Shown here piece after piece: positions 7,667 through 16,056 of a stretch of 64,000 bases of DNA. Position 1 is the stretch's first letter. The number at the start of each line of letters is the position of its first letter. The notes beneath the pieces were generated by a model. The model was given only the letters and a program-made list of their open reading frames with translations. It was not told where the DNA came from and ran no database searches. The stretch spans positions 1,054,001-1,118,000 of the forward strand of contig NZ_CP010310.2 of assembly GCF_000815105.2 (NCBI RefSeq), read 5' to 3'. The DNA comes from Pandoraea pulmonicola (GTDB taxonomy: Bacteria > Pseudomonadota > Gammaproteobacteria > Burkholderiales > Burkholderiaceae). The position numbers and the translations under genes are program-made.

Positions 7667-10348
7667 GTGCCTACGTTCCCTTTTCGAAAATCCCTGCTTG
7701 CGTGCCTGGGCGCGATGTCGGTGTATGACATCGCGATGCCTGCACAGGTGCTCGCACGCGTGCCCAGCGGGTTCGAAGAGGTTGTACTGGGTGCCGAAGA
7801 GCGGGTCGAGATCAAGTTCCTGGGCCGCACGCTTGGATTGTTCCGTGTTCACGTCACCCCGGACACGGTGCACATCGAAGAGCCCGAGCGCCTGATGCGG
7901 GCGGTGAAGGACTTTGTCGACGTCGAACAATTCAGCGAGCCGCTGGCCGAGTCTCTGGCCACGGTGATGCCCCGCAACAGCCACTTGACGTGTCAGGGCC
8001 AGAACGCAAACTGCTCGTACGTCGAGACGCAAACCGCTGCCGTCATTTATGACGAGAGCAATGGCGTACTCAATCTGTTTGTGTCCCCCGAGTGGGTTCG
8101 GCAGAAGACGACCAATAGTCAATTCCACGAGGTCACTGCTTCGACGCAGAACGCACTGGTACATAACCAAACGTTCAATGTGTCGGCCGGCAAGAATTAT
8201 CGCAGTCTGAGCGTGTCGGGTACCGGCGCACTGGGACTTGGCGAAAAGAGCTTTATTGGCGGGAACTGGGATTTCGCACACACGAGCTATGGCAATAGCG
8301 CGCGCAGCGACCTGCGCGTACGCGATCTCTACTACCGCCACGATCTGGGCGCGGAGCATTACGCCCAGGCCGGGCGTATGGATAGCCGCAACCTGGCTAG
8401 CCGCCTGGGGGGTAATTTCGGCTTTTCGATGTTGCCCACGGGCGTTATCGATGGCGTGCGCGCGGGCACAACGCTCGCGTATGCCAATGCCGCTGTCGCG
8501 GCGCAGGGTTCTCCGGTCACGGTGCTGCTCTCGCGCGATGCGCGCGTGGACGCCTATCGTGGCAATGAGCTGCTGGGCTCGTTCTATTTGCGCTCCGGCA
8601 TCAATACGCTCGATACCAGCCAATTTCCCGAGGGCTCGTATCTGCTCACGCTGCGCATTTTCGAAGACGGCGTACAGGTGCGCACGCAGAGCAGCCCGTT
8701 CACCAAGACCGGCGGTGGTCCGGGGTCTGACCGGACGCAATGGTTTGCTCAGGTCGGTCGGGCTGCCGAAACCGGCGATGTCACCCGCTCCGGACTGGTC
8801 GCTGCCGCAGGCGTTCGTGTGCCGCTGCCGGGCGACGTGTCGCTCACCAGCGGTGTGGCGACACAACGCGGAAAGCTGTTTTCCGAGACCGCGGTCGCCT
8901 GGACGCGAACGTTGCCTGTCGGCGTGCTTTCGCTCAGTGGCGCCTTTTTCTTCGGCACGGACGGCACGCGTGGCAACACGCAAAGCCTCTCCTGGAGCAA
9001 TGGCGTGTCGCTGAGCGTCTACCGCTATCAAGTCAGAGCGGGGCGACCGAGTGCTACGCCGGCCTATCGGACGGTGGGTTCCTACGACACGATTAGCGCG
9101 TCCGTCTCGATGCCCTTGGGAAAGTGGACGGCGATGCTCGGCTATACGTTCAACAAGAGCCTTGGGACTTCGCAATACGGGGCCGATCCCTTCAACGATC
9201 GGCCGTGGCTCGCGCGCTCCCGTCCCGTGGTCGGGAATCGGGTGTCGCGCGCGATGCAGGCCGAGTTTTCGCGTTCCGACGTGTGGCGCGGTGTGACCTT
9301 CAGCTCGCGCATTGGCGTGTTTGCCCGACAGGACTCCGGGCGCGCCCGTGACCATGGCTTCTATGTGGGGGTCTCGATTTCCCACGCGAAACCGGCGTCG
9401 GCGGACGGCGGTGCATCGACGTACACGTCGGGCAGCGTTGACGTGCGCACGAACCGGCGTGAGAGCGCGGTGAACTACACGGCCAGCCGGAACTGGGCAT
9501 GGCAGGGCAACACCTACCGGGAGGTCGGTGTCGATCTGTCGGGTACCGGCACGACGAGTGCCGCGGTACGGGTGAGTGGTCGAACCACGGGCAGCAAGTA
9601 CGGCAATGCCAACGGGGCGATCGTCAACAGTTACAGCAAACAATTCGGCAACTCGCCGTCTTTGACGGGCAGCTACACGTCGTCGGTGGCGATCAGTCGA
9701 CAGGGCGTCATGTTCGGCGCCGCCAGCATGCAAGGCGAACCGATGGCCGGCGTTGCGGTGCGTGTCGGCGGGCATGAGGAAACCAGCGGCGCCGCGGCGG
9801 AGGTTTCGGTGCCCGGCGGGCAGGGTTTGCGCGTGAACTTTGGCGAAAGCGTGTTGGTTCCCGTGCCGGCGTTCTCGCCCATGACGATGGAAGTGAGGGA
9901 TGTGGGTGGACACGAGGCGGGTGGCGCCGCCACGAGCGTGATCGAGGGGCTTGGCCGACGCGATCTGTTTATGGTCCCTGGGCATCTGACGATGCGTACC
10001 GTGGAGTCGAAGGTGGTCTACACGTATGTCGGACAGGCGCTGTCCCCGGACGGGATGCCCTTGGCCGATAGCGTGATTCTGAATGGACCGACGGCAATGC
10101 TCGACGATGCGGGCGGGTTTGTGGCGGAGTTCGACCGGAAGGCGTCGGACATGTATGTCGCCGATGGCGCATCGATCATGCGCTGCCCGCTGCAGGTGCA
10201 GGATCGGCGTGACGTGTTGATGATGGTGGGCGAAGTCCGCTGCGAGGTCGCCAGTGCCCGCGAGTTGCCCGCCGAGATCCAACAACAGGCACGCGTCAAG
10301 CGAGTGCTGGAGCGCCGTTACGTGCTCTCCAAGGGCGGGGCGAAGTAA
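7667..10348 (+). CDS. Outer-membrane fimbrial usher, CooC/CblC/TcfC type
   Basis: This usher of about 893 residues forms the outer-membrane pore that assembles the fimbria. The frame is open from a TTG at 7601, but that codon lies in the terminator stem. A GTG at 7667 gives a plausible signal peptide (PTFPFRKSLLACLGAM, cleavage near VLA). The middle is a long beta-rich region with the pattern of a 24-strand barrel, and a carboxypeptidase-like/plug segment and C-terminal domains follow. Cysteine pairs occur near the N-terminus (HLTCQGQNANC) and the C-terminus (IMRC, EVRC). No minor-pilin gene follows directly, which is unusual for this family. Confidence 0.85.
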   Translation: MPTFPFRKSLLACLGAMSVYDIAMPAQVLARVPSGFEEVVLGAEERVEIKFLGRTLGLFRVHVTPDTVHIEEPERLMRAVKDFVDVEQFSEPLAESLATVMPRNSHLTCQGQNANCSYVETQTAAVIYDESNGVLNLFVSPEWVRQKTTNSQFHEVTASTQNALVHNQTFNVSAGKNYRSLSVSGTGALGLGEKSFIGGNWDFAHTSYGNSARSDLRVRDLYYRHDLGAEHYAQAGRMDSRNLASRLGGNFGFSMLPTGVIDGVRAGTTLAYANAAVAAQGSPVTVLLSRDARVDAYRGNELLGSFYLRSGINTLDTSQFPEGSYLLTLRIFEDGVQVRTQSSPFTKTGGGPGSDRTQWFAQVGRAAETGDVTRSGLVAAAGVRVPLPGDVSLTSGVATQRGKLFSETAVAWTRTLPVGVLSLSGAFFFGTDGTRGNTQSLSWSNGVSLSVYRYQVRAGRPSATPAYRTVGSYDTISASVSMPLGKWTAMLGYTFNKSLGTSQYGADPFNDRPWLARSRPVVGNRVSRAMQAEFSRSDVWRGVTFSSRIGVFARQDSGRARDHGFYVGVSISHAKPASADGGASTYTSGSVDVRTNRRESAVNYTASRNWAWQGNTYREVGVDLSGTGTTSAAVRVSGRTTGSKYGNANGAIVNSYSKQFGNSPSLTGSYTSSVAISRQGVMFGAASMQGEPMAGVAVRVGGHEETSGAAAEVSVPGGQGLRVNFGESVLVPVPAFSPMTMEVRDVGGHEAGGAATSVIEGLGRRDLFMVPGHLTMRTVESKVVYTYVGQALSPDGMPLADSVILNGPTAMLDDAGGFVAEFDRKASDMYVADGASIMRCPLQVQDRRDVLMMVGEVRCEVASARELPAEIQQQARVKRVLERRYVLSKGGAK

Positions 10349-10363
10349 TGAGCGTCTGTAGTT

Positions 10364-10380
10364 GCCTCGAAAGTCGAGGC
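10364..10380 (+). terminator. Weak hairpin after the usher gene
   Basis: A 7-bp stem, GCCTCGA with TCGAGGC, has loop AAG and no T-run. It could be a partial terminator or an mRNA stabiliser between the usher and the dsbA-like gene. Confidence 0.3.
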
Positions 10381-10495
10381 TCGCGCCCCCTCACTTTTCA
10401 TGAATCTGAGCGAACGCCCAAGTGATCGCAAGCTCAGGCAGCGGACATGCTGCCCACGCAAGTCCATATGCGTTTCGCCCTACAGGAGAATCAAC

Positions 10496-11176
10496 GTGTT
10501 TTTCAAGAAACTGATCTTATTGCTTGCCATGGGCTGTACCGCGCTGGTCTCGAACGCCGCTCCATCGGCCGCGCGAGACCGCAATGTCGTCGCCGGCACC
10601 GATTACCAGGTGTTGAAGTCGGGGAAGCCAACCACCACGGCCAACAGCGGCAAAGTCGAAGTGATGGAGTTTTTTTACTTCGGCTGCCAGGCGTGCATGC
10701 AAATGGATCCTGCACTGCAAGCCTGGGCGAAGCGAAACAGTGCTTACGTGTCGGTGCGTCGCATCCCTGTGGCCTTTTCGCATCGTCTGGAGGGGCACGC
10801 ATTCCTCTATGGTGCGCTGGAGCATCTCAAGCTCGAGACGATTGCTGCGCCGGCAGTGTTTGAGGAAGTGCTGGTGAAGCGGAACTACCTGCTGACCAGC
10901 AGCAGCCAGTCGGCGTTCGTGAAGCGCTTCGGCGTTTCGGATGACGCCTTCCAGAAGGCGTTGCGAGCCCCCGAGACCACGAAAGCCGTGGCCCAATACG
11001 CGCGCTTGGCAAAGCAGTACCGGATTGACGCCGTACCGGCTGTCGTATTCAACGGCAACGAGCTGGTGACGGTGGGCACACCGCCTGAGCGAACCGCGGA
11101 AGTCCTGGACTACTTGCTGTCGAAATACAAGCGTGGCGGCCGCCCGGGAAATCGCAACCGTTCAGGACAACCGTAA
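10496..11176 (+). CDS. dsbA: DsbA-like periplasmic thiol:disulfide oxidoreductase
   Basis: This 226-residue protein should oxidise cysteines of exported proteins. The GTG at 10496 was chosen because AGGAG lies seven bases upstream and it gives a clean signal peptide (MFFKKLILLLAMGCTALVSNA). The thioredoxin fold carries the redox motif Cys-Gln-Ala-Cys in FFYFGCQACMQ instead of the usual Cys-Pro-His-Cys, and the cis-proline loop is in IDAVPAVVFNG. The neighbouring chaperone and usher both contain cysteine pairs, while the major pilin has none. A dedicated role in fimbrial assembly is therefore likely but unproven. Confidence 0.85.
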   Translation: MFFKKLILLLAMGCTALVSNAAPSAARDRNVVAGTDYQVLKSGKPTTTANSGKVEVMEFFYFGCQACMQMDPALQAWAKRNSAYVSVRRIPVAFSHRLEGHAFLYGALEHLKLETIAAPAVFEEVLVKRNYLLTSSSQSAFVKRFGVSDDAFQKALRAPETTKAVAQYARLAKQYRIDAVPAVVFNGNELVTVGTPPERTAEVLDYLLSKYKRGGRPGNRNRSGQP

Positions 11177-11302
11177 CCGTTCGCGCCGGCCTCGGCACTG
11201 GGCTGGCGTACGGTGAAATGTGTCCACATTCCTGAGTCAATCCGATCTTGCGGATGTGGGCATCCTCAAAGCCCTGATGGGCATTCCTATTGGAGAAAAG
11301 CT

Positions 11303-11536
11303 ATGCCTGTTGTCACCTTGAAGTTGTTGAAAGGCGCATTTTCGCAAGAGAAGACGCAACAGATGATGGATGGTGTTACCGACGCGATCGCGGCAACGGC
11401 AGGAGAATATATTCGTCCGCATACCGTCGTCATAGTGGAGGAAGTGTCGGACGGGCTTTATTCGTCGGGAGGTCATAAGGTGACGTTGAAGACCATCGAC
11501 GCGCTACGTGCGCGAGAAGAGAAGTCGATGAAGTAA
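11303..11536 (+). CDS. 4-oxalocrotonate tautomerase-like protein
   Basis: This 77-residue protein belongs to the tautomerase superfamily. The ATG at 11303 is preceded by GGAGA and places the catalytic Pro directly after Met (MPVVTLKLLKGAFSQEKTQQ). The rest fits the beta-alpha-beta fold (DGVTDAIAATAGEYIRPHTVVIVEEV). The upstream frame from 11213 would bury this proline. The substrate cannot be read from sequence and there is no catabolic gene nearby. It ends before a strong terminator. Confidence 0.8.
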   Translation: MPVVTLKLLKGAFSQEKTQQMMDGVTDAIAATAGEYIRPHTVVIVEEVSDGLYSSGGHKVTLKTIDALRAREEKSMK

Positions 11537-11550
11537 CCGCAACCCTCATC

Positions 11551-11586
11551 CGAGAGGGCATTGCCAGACGTGGCAATGCCCTCTCG
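11551..11586. terminator. Strong hairpin after the tautomerase gene
   Basis: A perfect 16-bp stem (CGAGAGGGCATTGCCA with its complement) encloses the loop GACG. T-run follow-up is poor, but the stability makes termination or transcript protection likely. Confidence 0.65.
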
Positions 11587-11621
11587 TCGCGTTTGGAAAC
11601 GAGATGGCCGCCCCGCCATCC

Positions 11622-11641
11622 GAATCAGACGAATCCGATTG
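11622..11641 (+). repeat. Dispersed 20-base repeat, copy 1
   Basis: GAATCAGACGAATCCGATTG occurs here and again, base for base, at 55210-55229. Weaker similarity continues for about 35 bases on the right side of both copies (GAGAATGrGCCC). Its nature is unknown. Confidence 0.5.
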
Positions 11642-11705
11642 CGCCCGTCGGTGGTCATTGCCGAGAATGGGCCCGGATGTCACGTGAAGAACAATAGGAG
11701 TTGCG

Positions 11706-13199
11706 GTGAGTCGTAAGTCTGCCGGCGCAAAGCGCGCGGAAATGCCTGCGTTGATGTCACGCTTGATGGCGCGTCGAGAACCACCCGCCAGCGTCGCATC
11801 GCAGCCGTTCGTGAGCGTTGTCACGCCGACATGGCGCCGTCGGGAATTCCTGCCCTACCTGCTCTACATCTTTCAGTATCAGGACTATCCGGTCGATCGC
11901 CGCGAGCTGATCATCCTCGACGATTCCGAGGAGAGTAATCAGGATCTCGTGGATCAATTGATTGCGACCTGCTCGAACAAGGATCTGATTCGTTATTACC
12001 ACGTGGAAGAACGCCTGACATTGGGCCAGAAACGTAATCGGCTCAACGAACTGGCGCGCGGCGAGTACATCGTTTGCATGGATGACGACGACTACTATCC
12101 GGCAGACAAGATCAGCCATGTCGTGGCGGAAATGCAGCGTCACAATGCGCCATTTTCCGGGTGTGACCAGATCTACCTCTGGTATAGCCATATAGACAAG
12201 ATTTACCGGAGCGCCCGATGGGGTCCCGGGCATGCGTTGAATGGCACATTCGCCTATCACCGCGATTTTCTGAAGCGCCACCGGTACGACGATTCGGCGA
12301 AGCTTGCCGAAGAGGCAAGCTTTCTTAACGGCTTCAGCGTCCCGGTGCTTCAGATGGACCCGCGTCGCGCCATTCTCTGCATATCGCACAACGCAAACAC
12401 GTACGACAAGGATTTCATCCTCGGCAATTGCGAGCGCGTGGATCTTTCGTTGGACGATCTCGTGGAAGATCCTCACCTGCGCAAGCACTACCGACGCTTG
12501 AGTCATGCGCCCGTGAGCGCGCGCGTACGCTGGGAGTTCTTTGAGCGCATCGTCGTTCTCCATAGCTCGGCCGATCCATCGATCCTTGCCGAATTCCGTG
12601 AAACGCTGCATTCGCTGGGCTGCGATCCTGCCCACGTCGAGGTGCATCATCCGGAAGATCCGAGGCACGACGCCGCCAACCACCTCGCCATTGCCGAGCG
12701 CGCCCGCCGCGAAGGTTGGCGGAACTTTCTTCTGCTGGACGATCGCGTCGAGTTTGTTCGCAAGGAACGCACCGTCAACAACGTCAACGGCCTGCTTGGA
12801 GGGTTGGGATCGATCGAGTGGCAAATCGTGATGTTGGGCGCCGACTTCCATCACGGCAAGGCGCTGCAGTCGCTGCCCGGCGTGCTGAAGGTCAATGCGG
12901 CCACGCAAGCCGTCGCCTACGGTGTGAACCGGGGGTACTACGACGTGTGGATCTCGTTTCTCACGGCGTCGCTGGAGCTGCAGAGATCTCAACCGGACAA
13001 TCCCTCCTTCCGGACCGATCGCCTATGGTTGCACCCGATGCAGGCCGGCCGCTGGCTGTCGATCTACCCCAGCTTCGCCTATCGAAGCAATGATGATGAC
13101 GGACGTGATCTGGCTGCCGGGTTCTTCCGAAAAATCGATTGCAGCGGCTCGCCACGCAAGATCGAGGACGCCAGCCAACCCATCAAGAGCAAAACATGA
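11706..13199 (+). CDS. Bifunctional glycosyltransferase: GT2 domain plus GT25-like domain
   Basis: This 497-residue protein starts at a GTG with AGGAG upstream. Residues about 33-250 are a GT-A fold family 2 transferase: FVSVVTPTWRRREFL, the nucleotide-binding LDDSEE, and the metal-binding acidic run at 126-129 in CMDDDDYY. Residues about 275-460 resemble family 25 (LPS type) transferases, with FLLLDDRVEF, a WQIVMLG strand and AVAYGVNRGYYD. It would transfer two sugars or build a short glycan. It overlaps the FliB-like gene by an ATGA and lies 1.8 kb upstream of flagellin, so flagellin is the likely acceptor. Confidence 0.75.
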   Translation: MSRKSAGAKRAEMPALMSRLMARREPPASVASQPFVSVVTPTWRRREFLPYLLYIFQYQDYPVDRRELIILDDSEESNQDLVDQLIATCSNKDLIRYYHVEERLTLGQKRNRLNELARGEYIVCMDDDDYYPADKISHVVAEMQRHNAPFSGCDQIYLWYSHIDKIYRSARWGPGHALNGTFAYHRDFLKRHRYDDSAKLAEEASFLNGFSVPVLQMDPRRAILCISHNANTYDKDFILGNCERVDLSLDDLVEDPHLRKHYRRLSHAPVSARVRWEFFERIVVLHSSADPSILAEFRETLHSLGCDPAHVEVHHPEDPRHDAANHLAIAERARREGWRNFLLLDDRVEFVRKERTVNNVNGLLGGLGSIEWQIVMLGADFHHGKALQSLPGVLKVNAATQAVAYGVNRGYYDVWISFLTASLELQRSQPDNPSFRTDRLWLHPMQAGRWLSIYPSFAYRSNDDDGRDLAAGFFRKIDCSGSPRKIEDASQPIKSKT

Positions 13200-14134
13200 A
13201 CGAAATTGGAAGCTATACCCCTGAGTTCGTCGTCCGAGCCCGTGCTCTCGTTCCGACCTGCAAGTGCGGAAGCTGCGCGCAAACGCCTGCGCTGATCAGC
13301 CATGCCTGGTCCAATCAGGTGCGTCATAGTGCGTTGCTGGAGTGCGAAACGGTTTCTCGAGAAATGTTGTTCGTGCCGGATGCGCTCAATCTGTATGAGG
13401 AAGTGACGAAAGGAAAGGAAGGCGAGCCGCTGTGCATATGGCAGAACAACGCCAATCAGGGATGCATCAATCTTCTTCTGGTCGATGGCTTGTCGATTCC
13501 CGAAAGACTTTACGCCATCGGGGTCCTGCTGAGTATGGTATCCAGCGGGGCGAACGAGTCTCGGGACGAATCCGTGCCGTTGCTGGCCGCACAGAACTTG
13601 CTGCAGTTGATTGAGCGCGGCGAAGTGCAGGCGAAGTTTGCCGAGCAGCCGGACATCGTGCGCTACAAGATTTCATATCTGAGAGCCATGGGCAAGTTGC
13701 CACTGCGCATCGACCAACTCGGCTTGCGGGCTTCCATGGGGTTGTCGCTCAAGCTCAACGAGATGCGCGTGATGTCCGACGACTATCTCGTCGACTTCCT
13801 GCGAGAGATGGAGCAGACCCATGCGGATGCGTCGGCGCTTGCGAATTATGAGCGCGGATGGATCAACTATCTTCTCTATCGTTGTTTTCACGATGTTTTT
13901 CCGGGAGCGGAGTGCGAGGGCTACGGCCGCGCCTATCTCGGCCTCTGTCTTGACTATTTCTGCATGAATAGTCTTTTCAGCCTGTTGGCGACCACTGGCG
14001 TCGAGCTCGATACGGACGCCAGTTGCGCCGTCGTCTCCACATGGTGCCGGGTTGGCCGTCCGCATCTCGGCCGGGAAGATCACGCCGTGGATCCTCTGTT
14101 GGTGGGGTTTTCGCTATTGAACGTGAGCCTGTGA
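13196..14134 (+). CDS. fliB: FliB-like flagellin lysine methylase (N-terminally shortened)
   Basis: This 312-residue protein overlaps the glycosyltransferase by ATGA. Segments resemble FliB: LLECETVSREMLFVPDAL matches the conserved Ser-Cys-Pro-Glu-Val-x-Arg-x-x-Leu region, and YERGWINYLLYRCFHDVFP matches the FliB pattern of NYLxY...FP. FliB uses an iron-sulfur cluster and SAM to methylate flagellin lysines. Here the N-terminal cysteine cluster is reduced to CKCGSC plus a later Cys, and the protein is about 90 residues shorter than enteric FliB, so activity is uncertain. The position just before flagellin supports the call. The assignment is from remembered family features, not a search. Confidence 0.55.
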   Translation: MNEIGSYTPEFVVRARALVPTCKCGSCAQTPALISHAWSNQVRHSALLECETVSREMLFVPDALNLYEEVTKGKEGEPLCIWQNNANQGCINLLLVDGLSIPERLYAIGVLLSMVSSGANESRDESVPLLAAQNLLQLIERGEVQAKFAEQPDIVRYKISYLRAMGKLPLRIDQLGLRASMGLSLKLNEMRVMSDDYLVDFLREMEQTHADASALANYERGWINYLLYRCFHDVFPGAECEGYGRAYLGLCLDYFCMNSLFSLLATTGVELDTDASCAVVSTWCRVGRPHLGREDHAVDPLLVGFSLLNVSL

Positions 14135-14147
14135 GCGGAGTTGTGTC

Positions 14148-14903
14148 ATGTATCCGGAAATCAGTGTTGTGGTGCCGACCTATAAGCGCCCCGAAAAACT
14201 CTTGCGCGCGCTTGCAAGCGTGGAGGAGGCGTGCCATCTGCCGTACGAAGTCACCGTCGTCGACGATTGTCCTGATGGATCGGCATTCGAGGTGGCACGT
14301 GAATTCAAGGCGAAATACGTCTGGAAGGCCGGGAGCCGACGGGGAATGTCGCAAAGCCGGAACATCGGCATACAGATGGCATCCGGAAATTACGTGATGT
14401 TCCTTGACGACGACGACTTCCTGTCGCCGGGAGGGATCGATGCACTGCACGAGGTGATTGTGCTCGGGAACACATTCGTGTTCGGGAATTACTCGATGAT
14501 GTTTGTGCAGGGAACGGCGCCCACGACTGACCTGTCGGGGGTGCAACCGGATCATATGCTGATCAACAACCAGATTCCGGTCGGCGCATATCTGATGACG
14601 CGCTCGGCAATACGCCGGGGGTTCGACGAGCGCATGCGCAGCCATGAGGATTGGGAATTCCTGCTCTGCAATATGGACTGGAGAACGTGTCGGCACGTCC
14701 CTTTCGACGTCGTCACCATCGACAAGACCGAGAACCGCACGACCTCGACGTCGGCTCGCCGGCGCGCGCATTTTGGACTCGATTACCTGTCTGTCTATTC
14801 GCGCTATCCGGCGCCGGGACTGAGCGTCCCCAGGCGGGACGCGCTCGCGCGGCTGGGGGCGAACGTCGACGCGACCATGCTCGCGTTGGCGGACGATATC
14901 TGA
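14148..14903 (+). CDS. Family 2 glycosyltransferase, probably flagellin-modifying
   Basis: This 251-residue single-domain GT-A enzyme begins with ISVVVPTYKRPEKLL. It has the nucleotide-binding VVDDCPD, the GMSQSRNIGI helix and an acidic run in MFLDDDDFL near residue 92. GGAG lies upstream of its ATG. It is the third gene of the modification cassette and ends about 130 bases before flagellin. The related motif in the upstream fusion protein suggests a shared ancestry or sequential sugar additions. Confidence 0.85.
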   Translation: MYPEISVVVPTYKRPEKLLRALASVEEACHLPYEVTVVDDCPDGSAFEVAREFKAKYVWKAGSRRGMSQSRNIGIQMASGNYVMFLDDDDFLSPGGIDALHEVIVLGNTFVFGNYSMMFVQGTAPTTDLSGVQPDHMLINNQIPVGAYLMTRSAIRRGFDERMRSHEDWEFLLCNMDWRTCRHVPFDVVTIDKTENRTTSTSARRRAHFGLDYLSVYSRYPAPGLSVPRRDALARLGANVDATMLALADDI

Positions 14904-14946
14904 GCGACTCGCCATTTTGCGACAACGGTTTTTTTTACGGTGCTCG

Positions 14947-14974
14947 TTAAGTTTCTTCGGTGATACGCCGCATT
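14947..14974 (+). promoter_or_regulatory. Sigma-28-type promoter of flagellin
   Basis: TTAAGTTT at 14947-14954 and GCCGCATT at 14967-14974, with 12 bases between, resemble the FliA consensus TAAAGTTT-N11-GCCGATAA. The site lies about 60 bases before the flagellin start. The fliA and flgM genes of the same locus (37144-38185) are the likely controllers. Confidence 0.7.
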
Positions 14975-15031
14975 ATGAAGTTGAGGGCGTTGGCAGATGC
15001 CCCGCTTTGTAGCTTTTGGAGAAACACACAC

Positions 15032-15934
15032 ATGCTTAGTTTGCACACCAACGCGGCCAATATCCGCATTCAAAACTCGATCAACAAGACCCAGCAGCAA
15101 CTGGGTACGTCGGCCACGCGTCTGGGCACGGGGTTCCGTATCAACTCGGCAAAGGACGACGCGGCCGGTCTGCGTATGGCTACGCGTCTGGAGGCGCAAA
15201 CCAAGGGGATGATGGCGGCGTCGAGCAACACGCAAAATGCCATCTCGATGCTGCAGACCGCGGACGGCGCGTTCGACGAGCTGGCGAAAATCCTGATGCG
15301 CATGAAGGATCTGGCCACGCAGTCGGCAGATGCTTCGTACACGGATACGGAACGTCTGGACATGCAGGCCGAATACGACGCACTGGGCCACGAAGTCGCG
15401 AACGTGATGAACAATACGGCATACGGCGGCCAGAAGCTGCTGACGCCGAGCGGCGGCGCCGGTGGCGCGTCGGGTCTGACGGCCGGTAAGCTGGCGGGCG
15501 ACGCAAGCCTGACGTTCCAGATCGGTGCGACGGAAGCCGAAACGATGACGTTCAGCGTGTCGGGCGCCTTGTCGGGTCTCCACGAGGCGCTGAAGGCGGC
15601 TTCGAACATGTATCTCAGCGGCGGTGTGAGCGGCGGGGACATCTCGGGCGCCGATGGCGCCCGTGCCGTGCTCGAGAAGCTGAATACGGCGCTCGACAGT
15701 ATCGGTGAAGTTCGCTCGAAGATCGGTGGTGTGCAGAACCGTCTGCAGCACACTGACAACAACCTGCGCAACATGATCACGAACACGTCCGACGCCAAGG
15801 GCCGGGTGATGGACGTCGACTACGCCGCGGAATCGGCCAACAACGCAAAGCTGAACATTCTTCAGCAGGCCGGCGGTTCGATGCTCAAGCAATCGAATCA
15901 AATGAGCCAACTGGTTCTGTCGCTGCTTCAGTAA
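15032..15934 (+). CDS. fliC: Flagellin of the lateral-type flagellum
   Basis: This 300-residue filament subunit starts at an ATG that gives the universal N-terminus MLSLHTNAANIRIQNSINKT. The conserved D0/D1 helices follow (LGTGFRINSAKDDAAGLRMATRL), with a short variable centre (about 135-205), and then the C-terminal D1/D0 (VRSKIGGVQNRLQHTDNNL, ending in QMSQLVLSLLQ). The short centre is typical of LafA-like flagellins. A sigma-28 promoter lies upstream and a strong terminator downstream. Flanking glycosyltransferases and a FliB-like gene predict glycosylation and methylation. Confidence 0.95.
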   Translation: MLSLHTNAANIRIQNSINKTQQQLGTSATRLGTGFRINSAKDDAAGLRMATRLEAQTKGMMAASSNTQNAISMLQTADGAFDELAKILMRMKDLATQSADASYTDTERLDMQAEYDALGHEVANVMNNTAYGGQKLLTPSGGAGGASGLTAGKLAGDASLTFQIGATEAETMTFSVSGALSGLHEALKAASNMYLSGGVSGGDISGADGARAVLEKLNTALDSIGEVRSKIGGVQNRLQHTDNNLRNMITNTSDAKGRVMDVDYAAESANNAKLNILQQAGGSMLKQSNQMSQLVLSLLQ

Positions 15935-15985
15935 TCGCAGGGTGCCGCGCGTTCAGCGCACGGCAACCTCTGACGAAACGGCATC

Positions 15986-16024
15986 AGCAACGTCAACCTT
16001 GACGGTTGGCGTTGCTGCTTTTTT
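15986..16024 (+). terminator. Intrinsic terminator after flagellin
   Basis: A 13-bp stem, AGCAACGTCAACC with GGTTGGCGTTGCT (one G-U type mismatch), encloses loop TTGAC and is followed by GCTTTTTT. A strong terminator fits the high expression expected of flagellin. Confidence 0.85.
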
Positions 16025-16056
16025 CGTTGGTGATGAGGTGCCGACCCTCATATCGC

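Noticed and set aside
7646..10285. 879-codon open frame on the minus strand opposite the usher
   Set aside because: It is a codon-bias shadow of the high-GC usher gene; it has no recognisable domain and its translation is rich in Arg and His, as antisense frames are.
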